A stretch of DNA of 45,653 bases from NCBI GenBank assembly GCA_018675575.1, contig JABGXW010000026.1:1-45653 (forward strand), read 5' to 3'. This document shows positions 36,780-45,568 of this stretch, piece after piece (positions within the stretch are counted from its first letter, which is position 1; every line of letters starts with the position of its first letter). The DNA comes from Bacteriovoracaceae bacterium (GTDB taxonomy: Bacteria > Bdellovibrionota > Bacteriovoracia > Bacteriovoracales > Bacteriovoracaceae). The notes below the pieces were generated by a model, which made no database searches, was not told where the DNA came from, and saw only the letters and a program-made list of their open reading frames with translations. The translations under genes and the position numbers were made by a program.

Positions 36780-37757
36780 ATGCTCGTCGAATTATTAAAT
36801 ACTATCCAAAAAGATATACTTAAAGCTTCTCAGGAACTTAACCTTAATATTGAATCAAAGAATTGTGATGATGCTATAAATTCATTGTTGCAAAGAACTG
36901 TTTTACTTGGTGGCAAAAGATTAAGACCATTATTAACACTTTTAATGGGCTCTTTTTTTAATGCAGATACCAAATCAATGATTCCCTTTGCGAGGGCCAT
37001 TGAAATGGTTCATGGTGCTTCACTTGCACATGACGATGTGATTGATCTTGCAACTCAAAGAAGAGATGCTCCATCTATTAATGTGGATGCTTCTAATAAA
37101 AAAGCAGTTCTTGCTGGTGATTATTTATTAGCAGATGTCATTGTATCCCTTGCTAATACAGGCAATTTAGAACTTGTGAAACAAATGAGCTATGTCATTC
37201 AGGACTTAGCTTTAGGAGAGTGGCTGCAATCAGACGCTAAAGAAAGTAAAGTTTACACTAGAAAAATCATTGAAAATATCGCACATAAAAAAACGGCTTC
37301 TGTAATGAGTTGGTGTTGTTTTGCAGGTGCTATAGTTCAAAACATGCCTTCCAATATTACAAAATATGCTAAAGAATTAGGGTTTCACCTCGGTATTGCC
37401 TTCCAATTGATGGATGACACCTTAGATTTCTCTGGTTTAAACCAAAAAGATTATCAACTAGATTTAAAAAATGGGATGTTGAACTCTGTTGTTTATGAAT
37501 GGCTTGAATTAAACCCAGAGAAAATGAAATCTTTTGTAGAGGGCGAAGATATTTATACATTAGTAGGGGATGATAACCTATCTGATGCAGTGGCAATAGT
37601 TCAAACAACTGCTTTGAATCATCTTGAAAAATGTAAAGAGATCTTAGAACTTCTTCAGACTGAATTACCTGCAGATATACAAGAATCATCGAATCACAAA
37701 CAATCTATTGTTCCAATTCATTGTATCATTGAATACATGGGTGGAAGAAAATTTTAA
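36780..37757 (+). CDS. Polyprenyl diphosphate synthase (menaquinone side chain)
   Basis: 325 aa, trans-isoprenyl synthase: GGKRLRPLLTLL, first Asp-rich motif in AHDDVIDLATQRR (DDVID), KKAVLAGDYLLAD, and second in AFQLMDDTLDF. The motif DDxxD is shortened as in long-chain synthases. Placed back to back with the men operon it should make the C35-C45 tail used by MenA; the length cannot be read from sequence alone. Its stop is only four bases from the convergent gene's stop. Confidence 0.9.
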   Translation: MLVELLNTIQKDILKASQELNLNIESKNCDDAINSLLQRTVLLGGKRLRPLLTLLMGSFFNADTKSMIPFARAIEMVHGASLAHDDVIDLATQRRDAPSINVDASNKKAVLAGDYLLADVIVSLANTGNLELVKQMSYVIQDLALGEWLQSDAKESKVYTRKIIENIAHKKTASVMSWCCFAGAIVQNMPSNITKYAKELGFHLGIAFQLMDDTLDFSGLNQKDYQLDLKNGMLNSVVYEWLELNPEKMKSFVEGEDIYTLVGDDNLSDAVAIVQTTALNHLEKCKEILELLQTELPADIQESSNHKQSIVPIHCIIEYMGGRKF

Positions 37758-37761
37758 AGAA

Positions 37762-38202
37762 TTAAAGACCTGATTTACAATTAGGAATATGTATAAAGGC
37801 ATCATGTAATGCTTTAAGGCATCTCTCATTTCCCTCTCGAGTGACTCTTGGAAATTTCCTTTTTATCTTCTTAGTGGCGATTACCTTATCTCTACTACTC
37901 ATATGTCTAGAATTTGCTGTTTTTAAAGAGACTTTTACTATGCAGTCTTTAAAAAGAATAGATTTAGATCTAGACAGATTAATTATAAAATAAAGATCTC
38001 CTTCTGATATTTTTGCATGCTTTTTGAAAACGGTTAATTTATACTTTCTGCTCTCGATCACTTTTTTAATCGCTTTCTTAAAGTCAGGTTGATGAGTTGG
38101 ATTTTCTACATATTTAGTTGAACATGTAGGGTGTTTAATAATAAATTCTTCAGCAATAATTGTTGTAGTGGAAAATAAAAATATTAAGAAAAATTCTTTC
38201 AT
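37762..38202 (-). CDS. Small exported protein of unknown function
   Basis: 146 aa with a signal peptide ending near IIAEE. The mature part is Lys-rich with four Cys (HPTCSTKY, FKDCIVKV, NERCLKAL, HIPNCKSG), consistent with two disulphides in the periplasm. It starts three bases after the pepP stop and is probably in one operon with it. Confidence 0.6.
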   Translation of the reverse strand: MKEFFLIFLFSTTTIIAEEFIIKHPTCSTKYVENPTHQPDFKKAIKKVIESRKYKLTVFKKHAKISEGDLYFIINLSRSKSILFKDCIVKVSLKTANSRHMSSRDKVIATKKIKRKFPRVTREGNERCLKALHDAFIHIPNCKSGL

Positions 38203-38205
38203 ACC

Positions 38206-39534
38206 TTATTGTAATTCTTGTAAAGGACGTCTACAAACATCTTCTACCTCTTTAATTTCTTTTGGTATCTGAGAAGTTAAATTTTCATGCCCTATAGCTG
38301 TCATAAGAATATCATCTTCTATCCTAATGCCTATGCCTTGCAGTTCTGATCTGATTGATTTATCTGATTTTGGAAAGTAGAGTCCTGGCTCAATTGTGAA
38401 CACCATGCCTTTTGCAAGTTGAATATCTTTCCTTTTCTCTGTGTGATAATGACATTCATCATGAACGTCCATCCCTAGCCAATGGGAGGTTCCATGAGGG
38501 TAGTACTTTTTATAATGTGATTCTGTAATATTTTCATCTAAACTTCCTGATAGAACTTTTAAATCAATCAAGCCTTGAGTTAAAATCTTGCGTGCTTCAT
38601 TATGTATTTCAATTAGAGATTTTCCGGGTAGGCTCATATTGATACATGATTTCTGAGCATCTAGAACAAGCAGATAGACATCTTTTTGAATTCCTGAAAA
38701 TGTTCCATTAATAGGGAATGTCCTGGTCACGTCAGAGGCGTAGAGGTTAAACTCTGCACCGGCGTCAATTAATAATAGATCGCCATCATTTAGCTTTTGA
38801 TTATTTGCAATATAATGAAGAGTATTAGCATTATCACCACCTGCGACAATCGATTCATACGCTAGGGATGGGGCTCCTTCTTTTTTACAAATATATTCTA
38901 TTAAGGCCGCAACTTCAGATTCATTTACATTAGGGGCGGCTTTTGCCATAGCTGCAATATGAGCTTTACTTGAGACTTGAGCAGCTCTCTTCATAAATTG
39001 GATTTCATTTGTATCTTTGGTAAGTCTAAGGTTTTTTGTGAAATGTTTAATATCACCTAATTTATAAGGTGATATTAAAGATGACTTTCTATATTTTGTT
39101 TGAGTCTGTTTTATATATCCGAGCATGTCTTGCATAAAGGAATTGTCTCCAAAAAGGTCGCAGTATACAGCATCATGATCCGGAAGTAGGTCAATAATTT
39201 TTTCAGCAAAATCATCAATTGAATAAACTTCATCAATATCTAAAATTGATTTAGCTTTATCAACACCCATTCTTTTTCCTGTCCATAATTCTTGTAATTC
39301 ATTTTTAGGTCTTACAAATAGGTGAAATTTTATATTATTATTTGGAGTTATGACGAGAATACTTTCTTGCTCTGAAAAACCAGTAAAATATTTAAAGTTT
39401 GAATTTTGTCTAAATTGAAACTCTGTGTCATTACTTCGAGTCATATGAGGAGCTGCTTTTAAGATACCAATACTGCCCTTTAGATATGTTAAAAGATCTG
39501 TTCTTCTTTGCTTGTAGCTTGTTGTAATTTCCAA
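38206..39534 (-). CDS. pepP: Xaa-Pro aminopeptidase
   Basis: 442 aa, matching E. coli PepP (441). It has an AMP_N-type N-terminal half, then the pita-bread metal ligands: DAGAEFNLYASDVTRTFP (two Asp), HGTSHWLGMDVHD (His), TIEPGLYFP (Glu) and GIRIEDD (Glu). It removes N-terminal residues before proline with two Mn ions. Confidence 0.94.
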   Translation of the reverse strand: MEITTSYKQRRTDLLTYLKGSIGILKAAPHMTRSNDTEFQFRQNSNFKYFTGFSEQESILVITPNNNIKFHLFVRPKNELQELWTGKRMGVDKAKSILDIDEVYSIDDFAEKIIDLLPDHDAVYCDLFGDNSFMQDMLGYIKQTQTKYRKSSLISPYKLGDIKHFTKNLRLTKDTNEIQFMKRAAQVSSKAHIAAMAKAAPNVNESEVAALIEYICKKEGAPSLAYESIVAGGDNANTLHYIANNQKLNDGDLLLIDAGAEFNLYASDVTRTFPINGTFSGIQKDVYLLVLDAQKSCINMSLPGKSLIEIHNEARKILTQGLIDLKVLSGSLDENITESHYKKYYPHGTSHWLGMDVHDECHYHTEKRKDIQLAKGMVFTIEPGLYFPKSDKSIRSELQGIGIRIEDDILMTAIGHENLTSQIPKEIKEVEDVCRRPLQELQ

Positions 39535-39672
39535 AAGGTTATCCTCTAATAATTTAAAATTCTTTTCTCATTTTAATGAACTTTATACAATACGTAAATA
39601 TGATAATTTGATCTATTAGGCAGGTTCGATGGAATTGAAGCCAGCTAACCTAAGAAATTAGATTACAACAAT

Positions 39673-40875
39673 TTATCCAAATGATGATATAAATTTTGGT
39701 GATTGTTTGATCCACTTATTTGCAAATGATGAATTTTTTATTTTAAACCAATCTTTTATTATCGTTGCATAAACAGAACGAAAATCGAGGTTATATATTA
39801 AGTTAAATTCTTGATCTAAATTGACAAGAGATGGAGCTTTCCCGTAAAAACCACCTTTCACTTCTCCTCCCATTGCAAAATGAACACTTGCGGTACCATG
39901 ATCTGTTCCCTTTGAGCCATTTTCTTTTGGTCTACGGCCAAATTCACTATATGAGAAGATGAGAGACTTTTGCCAAAGTCCTAGTTGAGTAAGTCCTTCA
40001 TACAGGCTTTTGTAAGTGTTATCTAAAACCTTTAATAAGCGCTGATGATTATTTTCTTGTTGAGTATGGGTGTCAAATCCACCGATAGATATTTTATATA
40101 TTGGAACATAATGCCCTGAGGCCAAAATCTTCATTAATGCGTTTAAAGAGCCTGTCATCTTATGTTTTGGAAAATTATTTAATCTAGATTCTTTTGAAGG
40201 TTCAATAAGTGTTTTTTTTCTTATTTCTTCAATTGTATGGGATATACTGTTCTCGACAGAAAGAATATGATTGAGACTTTCTTTATTTATATCGTTAGAA
40301 ATGGAATAAGTCTCAAGCTTCGTCTTTTTTCGCAAAAACTGTTTAGGGTTATTCATCACAAGAACATCTTTTGTAGCTCCTCGAAAAGGCCCAAGAGAGT
40401 TTTCACCAAAAACTATTCCTTTAATTAATTCAGATCCATCTCCAATCTTAGGTAATAAATGATTGAGCCATCCTTCAGCTAAAAAATGATGACTATCACT
40501 GGCGGTCTCCCAAATATCAGTGGATCTAAAATGTGAGAGATTGGGGTTGGGATAACCAATGCCTTCAAGAATTGCAACATTCTTTTTTTGGGATTGTTGA
40601 TGAAGAAATGTCAAGGAAGGATGCAGCCCCTTATCTTTATCAATCTTTAAAACTTTATCTTTTTTTATACTTAAGGTTGGTCGTAATTTAAAATATTCGT
40701 TATCGGCATATGGAATTAATGTATTGAGTCCGTCATTTCCTCCTTTAAGTTCTATAAGTATGAGCATTCTCTTAGGTGAAGAAGTTGCTGCATACAATTG
40801 TTGGAATTGAAGAGGATCAAGTAAAGATAGCGCTGAAGTCTTAGAGCAAAATTTAATAAAATTACGTCTTTTCAT
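39673..40875 (-). CDS. DUF1501 family exported protein
   Basis: 400 aa. The N-terminus MKRRNFIKFCSKTSALSLLD is a twin-arginine-type signal. Family motifs: LIELKGGNDGLNTLIPY, HPSL, FRSTDIWET, GFDTHTQQ, YSEFGRRPKENGSKGTDHGTA (metal-binding region of the alkaline-phosphatase/sulfatase fold). Genes of this family nearly always accompany a DUF1800 gene, as here 16 bp upstream. Biochemical role unknown. Confidence 0.9.
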   Translation of the reverse strand: MKRRNFIKFCSKTSALSLLDPLQFQQLYAATSSPKRMLILIELKGGNDGLNTLIPYADNEYFKLRPTLSIKKDKVLKIDKDKGLHPSLTFLHQQSQKKNVAILEGIGYPNPNLSHFRSTDIWETASDSHHFLAEGWLNHLLPKIGDGSELIKGIVFGENSLGPFRGATKDVLVMNNPKQFLRKKTKLETYSISNDINKESLNHILSVENSISHTIEEIRKKTLIEPSKESRLNNFPKHKMTGSLNALMKILASGHYVPIYKISIGGFDTHTQQENNHQRLLKVLDNTYKSLYEGLTQLGLWQKSLIFSYSEFGRRPKENGSKGTDHGTASVHFAMGGEVKGGFYGKAPSLVNLDQEFNLIYNLDFRSVYATIIKDWFKIKNSSFANKWIKQSPKFISSFG

Positions 40876-40891
40876 ATCATTACCTTTTGCA

Positions 40892-42418
40892 TTAACGTAG
40901 TTGATAAGCCGGGTCTAAGACTAATTGTCTGGTCCATGCTAATAATTTCTTTTTCTTTTTAAGTGTATTTACGTTTTTTATTGGAAGGATTATTTTTAGC
41001 ATACTGGATTTATCATTTTCTCCCAACCAAGCTTCCATATCGATAGCAGACATACTTGACATCATTTTCATTGGGTTTTTCATGATGTTTATTTTTTCTT
41101 TGCTTTTTCTTTGCCCCACTCTAAATATTCTAGAAAGAATATCCTTTCTAGTTAAATAAGTTGCAGTGTTGATCCATTTCTTTCCACCTGGCCAGCCTTT
41201 CACATTTGGCGGATTGAATAATTCTTGACCAAGTCTACCGCTTGCAACTGCATATGGTATTAATGTTATAGGGTCTATATTAAATTGTTTTAATGTTCCA
41301 ATTAATAAATCGGTCGGTGATTTAATTAAGTTTCCAAAAGAAGAATAAAATTCATCTGTCGCGAAGATCTCCCTCAGCAGAACCTTTATTTCGTAGCCTG
41401 ATTTATAAAATTTATCAGCTATAATATTTACCTTATCTACTTTTGGACTTGGAGAAATAAACTCACGCCAGATTTTAGATGTGATAAATATTGCGGTTTT
41501 TTTATTTTTCAACAAAATATCTAGAACTTGGTCTCCATGAAAGTTTCCTTTTCTTCCCAATATATTTTTAATTCCAGTGTCATGCTTTTTTATTCTTAAA
41601 ATAAACTTTCCTGTTAATCGGTCAAAATCCCATCCTGTAAATGCGCGAGCTGCTTCTTTTATATCTTTTTCACTATAATTACCCTCTCCTAAAGTAAAAA
41701 GCTCCATGACTTCTCTTGCAAAGTTTTCATTAGGAGCATCTTTTACATTTTTGTTACTGTCTAGGTACCAGAGCATCGCAGCGTCAGTTGAAATGGCTTT
41801 TAATAGATCTTTGAAGTTTCCAAGGGCATGTCTTCTTAAAATGATATTTTGTTTATAGACCCAAGGAAGGACCTTCACTTTTCTATAGCTTGTCGCAAAG
41901 TGATTATGCCAAAAAAGAGTCATTCTTTCCGTCAAGGGACTATCGGTTAGAATCATTTCCTCTAGCCACCAGGCCTGTAAATCCCTTGAAAGTATTTTGT
42001 TGGTCAACATATTCAAAGACCTGCGAAGCTTTTTCGGATCTGTTAAATTTTGATTAAATTTTCTTTTAAGTGCTTTTGGAATTTTGGGGAACATATCAAT
42101 AATATTTTTTGCTAATAAAGGAATCCTCTTCTTTTCTTCTTTGGATAAAAAGCCTCTTTTGGCCTTGATGATTAAAAGATAGATTTCTTCTAATTTCTTG
42201 ACCCACTTTCTTGAAGGATTAAGGGCCGTGGTTTTTATACGGCTTAAGACATGATCAACAGCTTGTTTATTTGTCATTTTTAAGAGAGATTTTTGAAATT
42301 CACTATCAACATGATATCCAACTCTGCGCTGAAAGTGTCTGGCATGATCAGCGGAAAGTGCATGAACTTCACTTGAGAGTATAAAAGTAGATAAGATAAA
42401 TAGATAAAGAATTTTCAT
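40892..42418 (-). CDS. DUF1800 family exported protein
   Basis: 508 aa with a signal peptide ending near SSEVHA. Family motifs: ADHARHFQRRVGY, MTLFWHNHFATS, LRRHALGNFKDLL, AMLWYLDSNKNVKDAPNENFAREVMELFTLGEG, EAARAFTGW, and PPNVKGWPGGKKWINTATYL. The partner DUF1501 gene follows. Likely periplasmic; function undetermined in the family. Confidence 0.92.
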   Translation of the reverse strand: MKILYLFILSTFILSSEVHALSADHARHFQRRVGYHVDSEFQKSLLKMTNKQAVDHVLSRIKTTALNPSRKWVKKLEEIYLLIIKAKRGFLSKEEKKRIPLLAKNIIDMFPKIPKALKRKFNQNLTDPKKLRRSLNMLTNKILSRDLQAWWLEEMILTDSPLTERMTLFWHNHFATSYRKVKVLPWVYKQNIILRRHALGNFKDLLKAISTDAAMLWYLDSNKNVKDAPNENFAREVMELFTLGEGNYSEKDIKEAARAFTGWDFDRLTGKFILRIKKHDTGIKNILGRKGNFHGDQVLDILLKNKKTAIFITSKIWREFISPSPKVDKVNIIADKFYKSGYEIKVLLREIFATDEFYSSFGNLIKSPTDLLIGTLKQFNIDPITLIPYAVASGRLGQELFNPPNVKGWPGGKKWINTATYLTRKDILSRIFRVGQRKSKEKINIMKNPMKMMSSMSAIDMEAWLGENDKSSMLKIILPIKNVNTLKKKKKLLAWTRQLVLDPAYQLR

Positions 42419-42593
42419 TGCTAAATTGTATATGAGTTTATTGTTGAAGTCGAAATTTCCAAAATCGCTACCTATAGTGAATGAGCCTTAATAAATTAGT
42501 AGTAGCAAGCTTAACCAATCAAATAATGCCCGAACTATTAATTTTACGCGAGAAGAAAATATTTTATATCAAATGTCTTATTACGAAAGGTTT

Positions 42594-43094
42594 TTAGAAT
42601 GCGAAACCGATATTCCACAGAATTTTGATACCACCACCACCGAGAGAGCTAAAAAGACTACTTGAGCTTTTAACTGTTGTAGTGCCATATCCAATACCCA
42701 GTTGTTGATTGAAATAGCTCCACATCCACTGCTTAGCAATCACCACAGAAATCCTATTCCCAGTTGATTCAAGTATTGTTACTCCTGCGAGTGATGACTT
42801 GGCATCAAAAAGAGAGTATTGAGCTTCAAAAAACCAAGAATCAGTACTAAATCCATTAAAAAAATAAGCAAGGTTTGCTGAATAACCAGTTGCTTCAGCT
42901 TTGGAGGTGGCAACGGTAGCATCAAAACTAGTATAAGAGCCGCCAATGCCAACTTTTTCACCTAAATTCAATAAAATTCCGACATCAGTTCCACTAAATA
43001 TAATAGAACCTACGTCAAACCTTAAATTCATAAATTTCGCTTGAGCATTGCTGGTGATGAATAGGAAGTAGAGGAAAATCATTAGTTTTTTCAA
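42594..43094 (-). CDS. Small exported beta-barrel-like protein
   Basis: 166 aa with a signal peptide ending near SNAQA. The mature sequence is strand-rich with short Gly/Ser turns (VGIGGSYTSFDATV, WFFEAQYSLFDAK, GIKILWNIGFAF) and ends in Phe, the classical C-terminal signal for BAM-inserted barrels. An eight-strand OmpW/OmpA-like barrel is the simplest reading. Confidence 0.65.
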   Translation of the reverse strand: MKKLMIFLYFLFITSNAQAKFMNLRFDVGSIIFSGTDVGILLNLGEKVGIGGSYTSFDATVATSKAEATGYSANLAYFFNGFSTDSWFFEAQYSLFDAKSSLAGVTILESTGNRISVVIAKQWMWSYFNQQLGIGYGTTTVKSSSSLFSSLGGGGIKILWNIGFAF

Positions 43095-43179
43095 GAAATG
43101 GTCCTTAGTAAAAGTTAAAATGTTGTTAGAAGTATAATTATTTTACTTTGAACTTTTTTTGTACTCAACTAGTTTTTAG

Positions 43180-43850
43180 ATGGTAAATATTTCCTTTTAC
43201 GTATTAAATGATCAGTTATTCCAACTAAAAGATTTATTGTTGGATAATAAAGAAGAATGTGAGCTTGTTGTCAACAAAGGCTAACTCCTTTTGAAGTATT
43301 AAAAACAACAAAGGACCAGGCTGTTTATGCGACACCTGCAATTTTCAATAAGCAATGTGTCAGGCAAGGTTCTTGGTACCGAAACTCAAAGCGTAAAGGA
43401 AAAAATTTATTTTTAACGCCAGCAAGACTTGCTGCTCAATTTGATGATTATCTAGATGCTTCTATTAGTGAATCTGATTTTCAACCTCGTTCCATGCCCT
43501 CTCAATCTGAGCTTGTTAATATAGGGGAATCTATGGAGTATAATGAAGGAAAGCCTCGGTCATGGGAAAAGAAGACGATATTTGACGCGATCATGGCAAA
43601 GATTTTTTTCATTTTCAATCGATATTGGGGATGGGGTTATAATTTAAAAACATATTGGCTCAATCATAGAGCTAACCTTGCAAATTTTTTGGCCAAGCAA
43701 ATAACTACTGAAATTGATAATGAGCAGATTCCCTACAGTGTCATAGAGAATGCAGGAGTTTGCTCTTCTTGTGTTGAGTTTTTTAATATTATTGATGAGG
43801 ATCAACGAAAACTAGTGAGAGCATGTCCCGGAGCTATTACATTTACTTAA
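43180..43850 (+). pseudogene. Frameshifted gene of unknown function
   Basis: ATG 43180 opens a short frame (NISFYVLNDQLFQLKDLLLD...) that stops at 43284. A second frame is open from 43263 to 43850 and has no good start near its beginning; its first codons (CCQQRLTPFEVLKTTKDQ) read as the continuation of the first. One indel near 43263-43280 would join them into a ~220-aa protein. The C-terminus has a conserved-looking CSSCVEFFNI and RACPG. Sequencing error cannot be excluded. Confidence 0.5.
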
Positions 43851-44181
43851 GTCAAAGTATAGGGTGCTAATCTGTCCTTCTGTGCGTATCGTCAATTTAT
43901 TAAATTAACACTTTTTAATATTTACATCTTCTATCAAAAAATTGGATTCAAAAAATATAAAACAGCCTTCGCTAAGTACCCTTGGAAGTCAGAATATTTA
44001 CTTTAATTTTGATTGTTTGTAATACTTTGTAGTTCTTTTGAAAAAACACTTTGCAAATTAAATAAGTTACAGGTCTTCCACACCTCCACCAGGAAAATAA
44101 TTGTTTCAAGCGGATACATATTAATATCATATGTAGGGTTATCTAATTGCTCTGGCATTATATGCATAGTAAAATATTTGT
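43851..44181. other. Intergenic region containing the first repeat copy
   Basis: 331 bp without a convincing gene. It contains repeat copy A at 44005-44091. Overlapping short frames on both strands across the repeat have no family signal. Confidence 0.5.
44005..44091. repeat. ~85-bp repeat, copy A
   Basis: Begins AATTTTGATTGTTTGTAATA, then ACTTTGTAGTTCTTTT, and ends CACCTCCACCA. The left part holds two ~10-bp direct units (TTTGTAATAC, TTTGTAGTTC). Copy B is at 45569-45653; the ends are conserved while the middle has diverged. Confidence 0.7.
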
Positions 44182-44811
44182 ATGAGAAAAGAAATTTATT
44201 GGTTTTTTGATTTTTTATCACCCTTTGCATTTTTACAAATTGAGAAATTATCATCGTTTGAAAATATAATTTGTAAGCCGGTTTTATTTGCGGGACTTCT
44301 TAATCATTGGGAAAATAAAGGGCCCGCAGAAATTGAATCAAAAAGAATATTTACATATAGATACGCTACATGGCTTGCCCATAAAACAAATACAAATTTT
44401 AAAATGCCAAATCCACATCCTTTTAACCCTCTTGCGGCCTTAAGATTAGCTATTTATTTAAATAATGATATTGATCATATTAAATCGATATTTAAGCTTA
44501 TTTGGGAAAAAGGACTTTTACCCGATGATGAAAAGTTTTGGATAGAGATAAGTAAAACGACAGGTTTTAGTGGAAGTCTTGAAATTATAAGCAGTAGGGA
44601 AGTAAAGGATGAGCTTAGAGCGAATGGAGAAATGGCAATTGAAAAAGGTGTATTTGGTGTCCCAACGTTCTTAGTGGATGATGAAGTATTTTGGGGCGTA
44701 GATGCCACCGATTTTGCATTAGAATTTTACAAGAATCCTGAACTATTAGCAGAAGAAAAGTATTTAGAAATCAATAATATCGAGACCGGAGCTGCTAGAT
44801 CTCGCAGGTAA
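44182..44811 (+). CDS. 2-Hydroxychromene-2-carboxylate isomerase-like (DsbA/kappa-GST fold)
   Basis: 209 aa, cytosolic (no signal). The start EIYWFFDFLSPFAFLQ replaces the DsbA CxxC with Ser-Pro, as in HCCA isomerases; KMPNPHPFNPLAALRLA and GVFGVPTFLVDDEVFWGVD near the end are the family's other conserved parts. Such enzymes use glutathione to isomerise aromatic breakdown intermediates; the substrate here is unknown and no degradation genes are nearby. Confidence 0.85.
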   Translation: MRKEIYWFFDFLSPFAFLQIEKLSSFENIICKPVLFAGLLNHWENKGPAEIESKRIFTYRYATWLAHKTNTNFKMPNPHPFNPLAALRLAIYLNNDIDHIKSIFKLIWEKGLLPDDEKFWIEISKTTGFSGSLEIISSREVKDELRANGEMAIEKGVFGVPTFLVDDEVFWGVDATDFALEFYKNPELLAEEKYLEINNIETGAARSRR

Positions 44812-44904
44812 AAAATCATTGATAGGACGAGTAAGTGATTACAGGCATTTAGAGCTCTTTTTTTAAGGCAGTTTTTCAAAGGCTCACATACCATCATTAT
44901 AACT

Positions 44905-44927
44905 ATACTTAATTTAGATTTAAGTAT
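44905..44927. promoter_or_regulatory. Inverted repeat upstream of the subtilase remnant
   Basis: ATACTTAA (44905-44912) and TTAAGTAT (44920-44927) are perfect 8-bp arms 7 bases apart, 24 bp before the ATG at 44951. It could be an operator, perhaps of the downstream XRE regulator. Confidence 0.45.
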
Positions 44928-44950
44928 CAGGATAATATTGAGGCGCCAAT

Positions 44951-45306
44951 ATGAAATCTTTAATCACAAAATTTTTGGTAATTTTCTTTGTCATAAGTAC
45001 TAGTAATATTTTTGGAAATGAAATTATTGTAACCAAGAAGTCCGGTCAGATAGATTCAGCATTTACCCAGAAACTCAGAATATTAAGCAAACAAAGGAAT
45101 TAGCATTATTGTCACTGAAAGAGACCGCTGCTGATATCTTAGCTTATGGCCATGATGATGAATCAGGCTATGGAATTGTTGATGCTCTGGCTGCGATTAA
45201 ATATGCAACAGCGCCTGAGGTTCCAGTTCAAGTAGGGACAGAGGACAGAAAAGTTAAAGAAATTTATGTTCTCAAGGTAACACCTCATAAATATGACGAG
45301 GTTTGA
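44951..45306 (+). pseudogene. Remnant of an exported subtilisin-like (S8) protease
   Basis: ATG 44951 starts a signal peptide (hydrophobic, ending near NIFGNE) and about 15 mature residues, then stops at 45103. In another frame, 45040-45306 reads KELALLSLKETAADILAYG and SGYGIVDALAAIKYA, the typical C-terminal end of subtilases. The whole catalytic core (Asp, His, Ser) is absent. The pieces look like the two ends of one protease gene after an internal deletion plus a frameshift. The last ~25 residues (EIYVLKVTPHKYDEV) do not look like subtilase and may come from another gene. Confidence 0.6.
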
Positions 45307-45307
45307 T

Positions 45308-45568
45308 ATGAAAATTAATAAAAAAGATTTTGTTGAAGCAGGGAAGTCGATTCAAATGTCTCCAGGAGAAATGATAAGAACTCTTCGTGAGTTGAAAGGG
45401 TGGACTCAGGTTAAACTCGCTGAAGAGACAGGAATATCACAAGCGAATATAAGTGCAATTGAAAATGATAGAGTAGAGATTGGTAAGCAAAGGTCAATTA
45501 CAATTGCATCTGCTTTGAATGTGCATCCTGCGTCTATCATGTTTGCTGATTACTCTGAAGCTGCATAA
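45308..45568 (+). CDS. XRE-family helix-turn-helix regulator, HigA-like
   Basis: 86 aa from the ATG at 45308, with GAGGT eight bases upstream. Residues about 19-75 are a classic HTH_3 domain: MIRTLRELKGWTQVKLAEET then ISQANISAIENDRVEIG. Size and form fit antitoxins of HigBA-type systems, but no intact toxin gene is adjacent; the preceding frame could be a toxin's tail. It may also be a stand-alone regulator. Confidence 0.82.
   Translation: MKINKKDFVEAGKSIQMSPGEMIRTLRELKGWTQVKLAEETGISQANISAIENDRVEIGKQRSITIASALNVHPASIMFADYSEAA

Noticed and set aside
36599-36823. 74-codon plus-strand frame before the prenyl synthase.
   Set aside because: It overlaps the prenyl synthase start in another frame, covers the divergent promoter region and has no family signal.
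10615-39650. Shared words GGAATTG and CCAGCTAAC at 10615-10644 and 39631-39650.
   Set aside because: Short, with different spacing (14 versus 3 bases); chance is likely.
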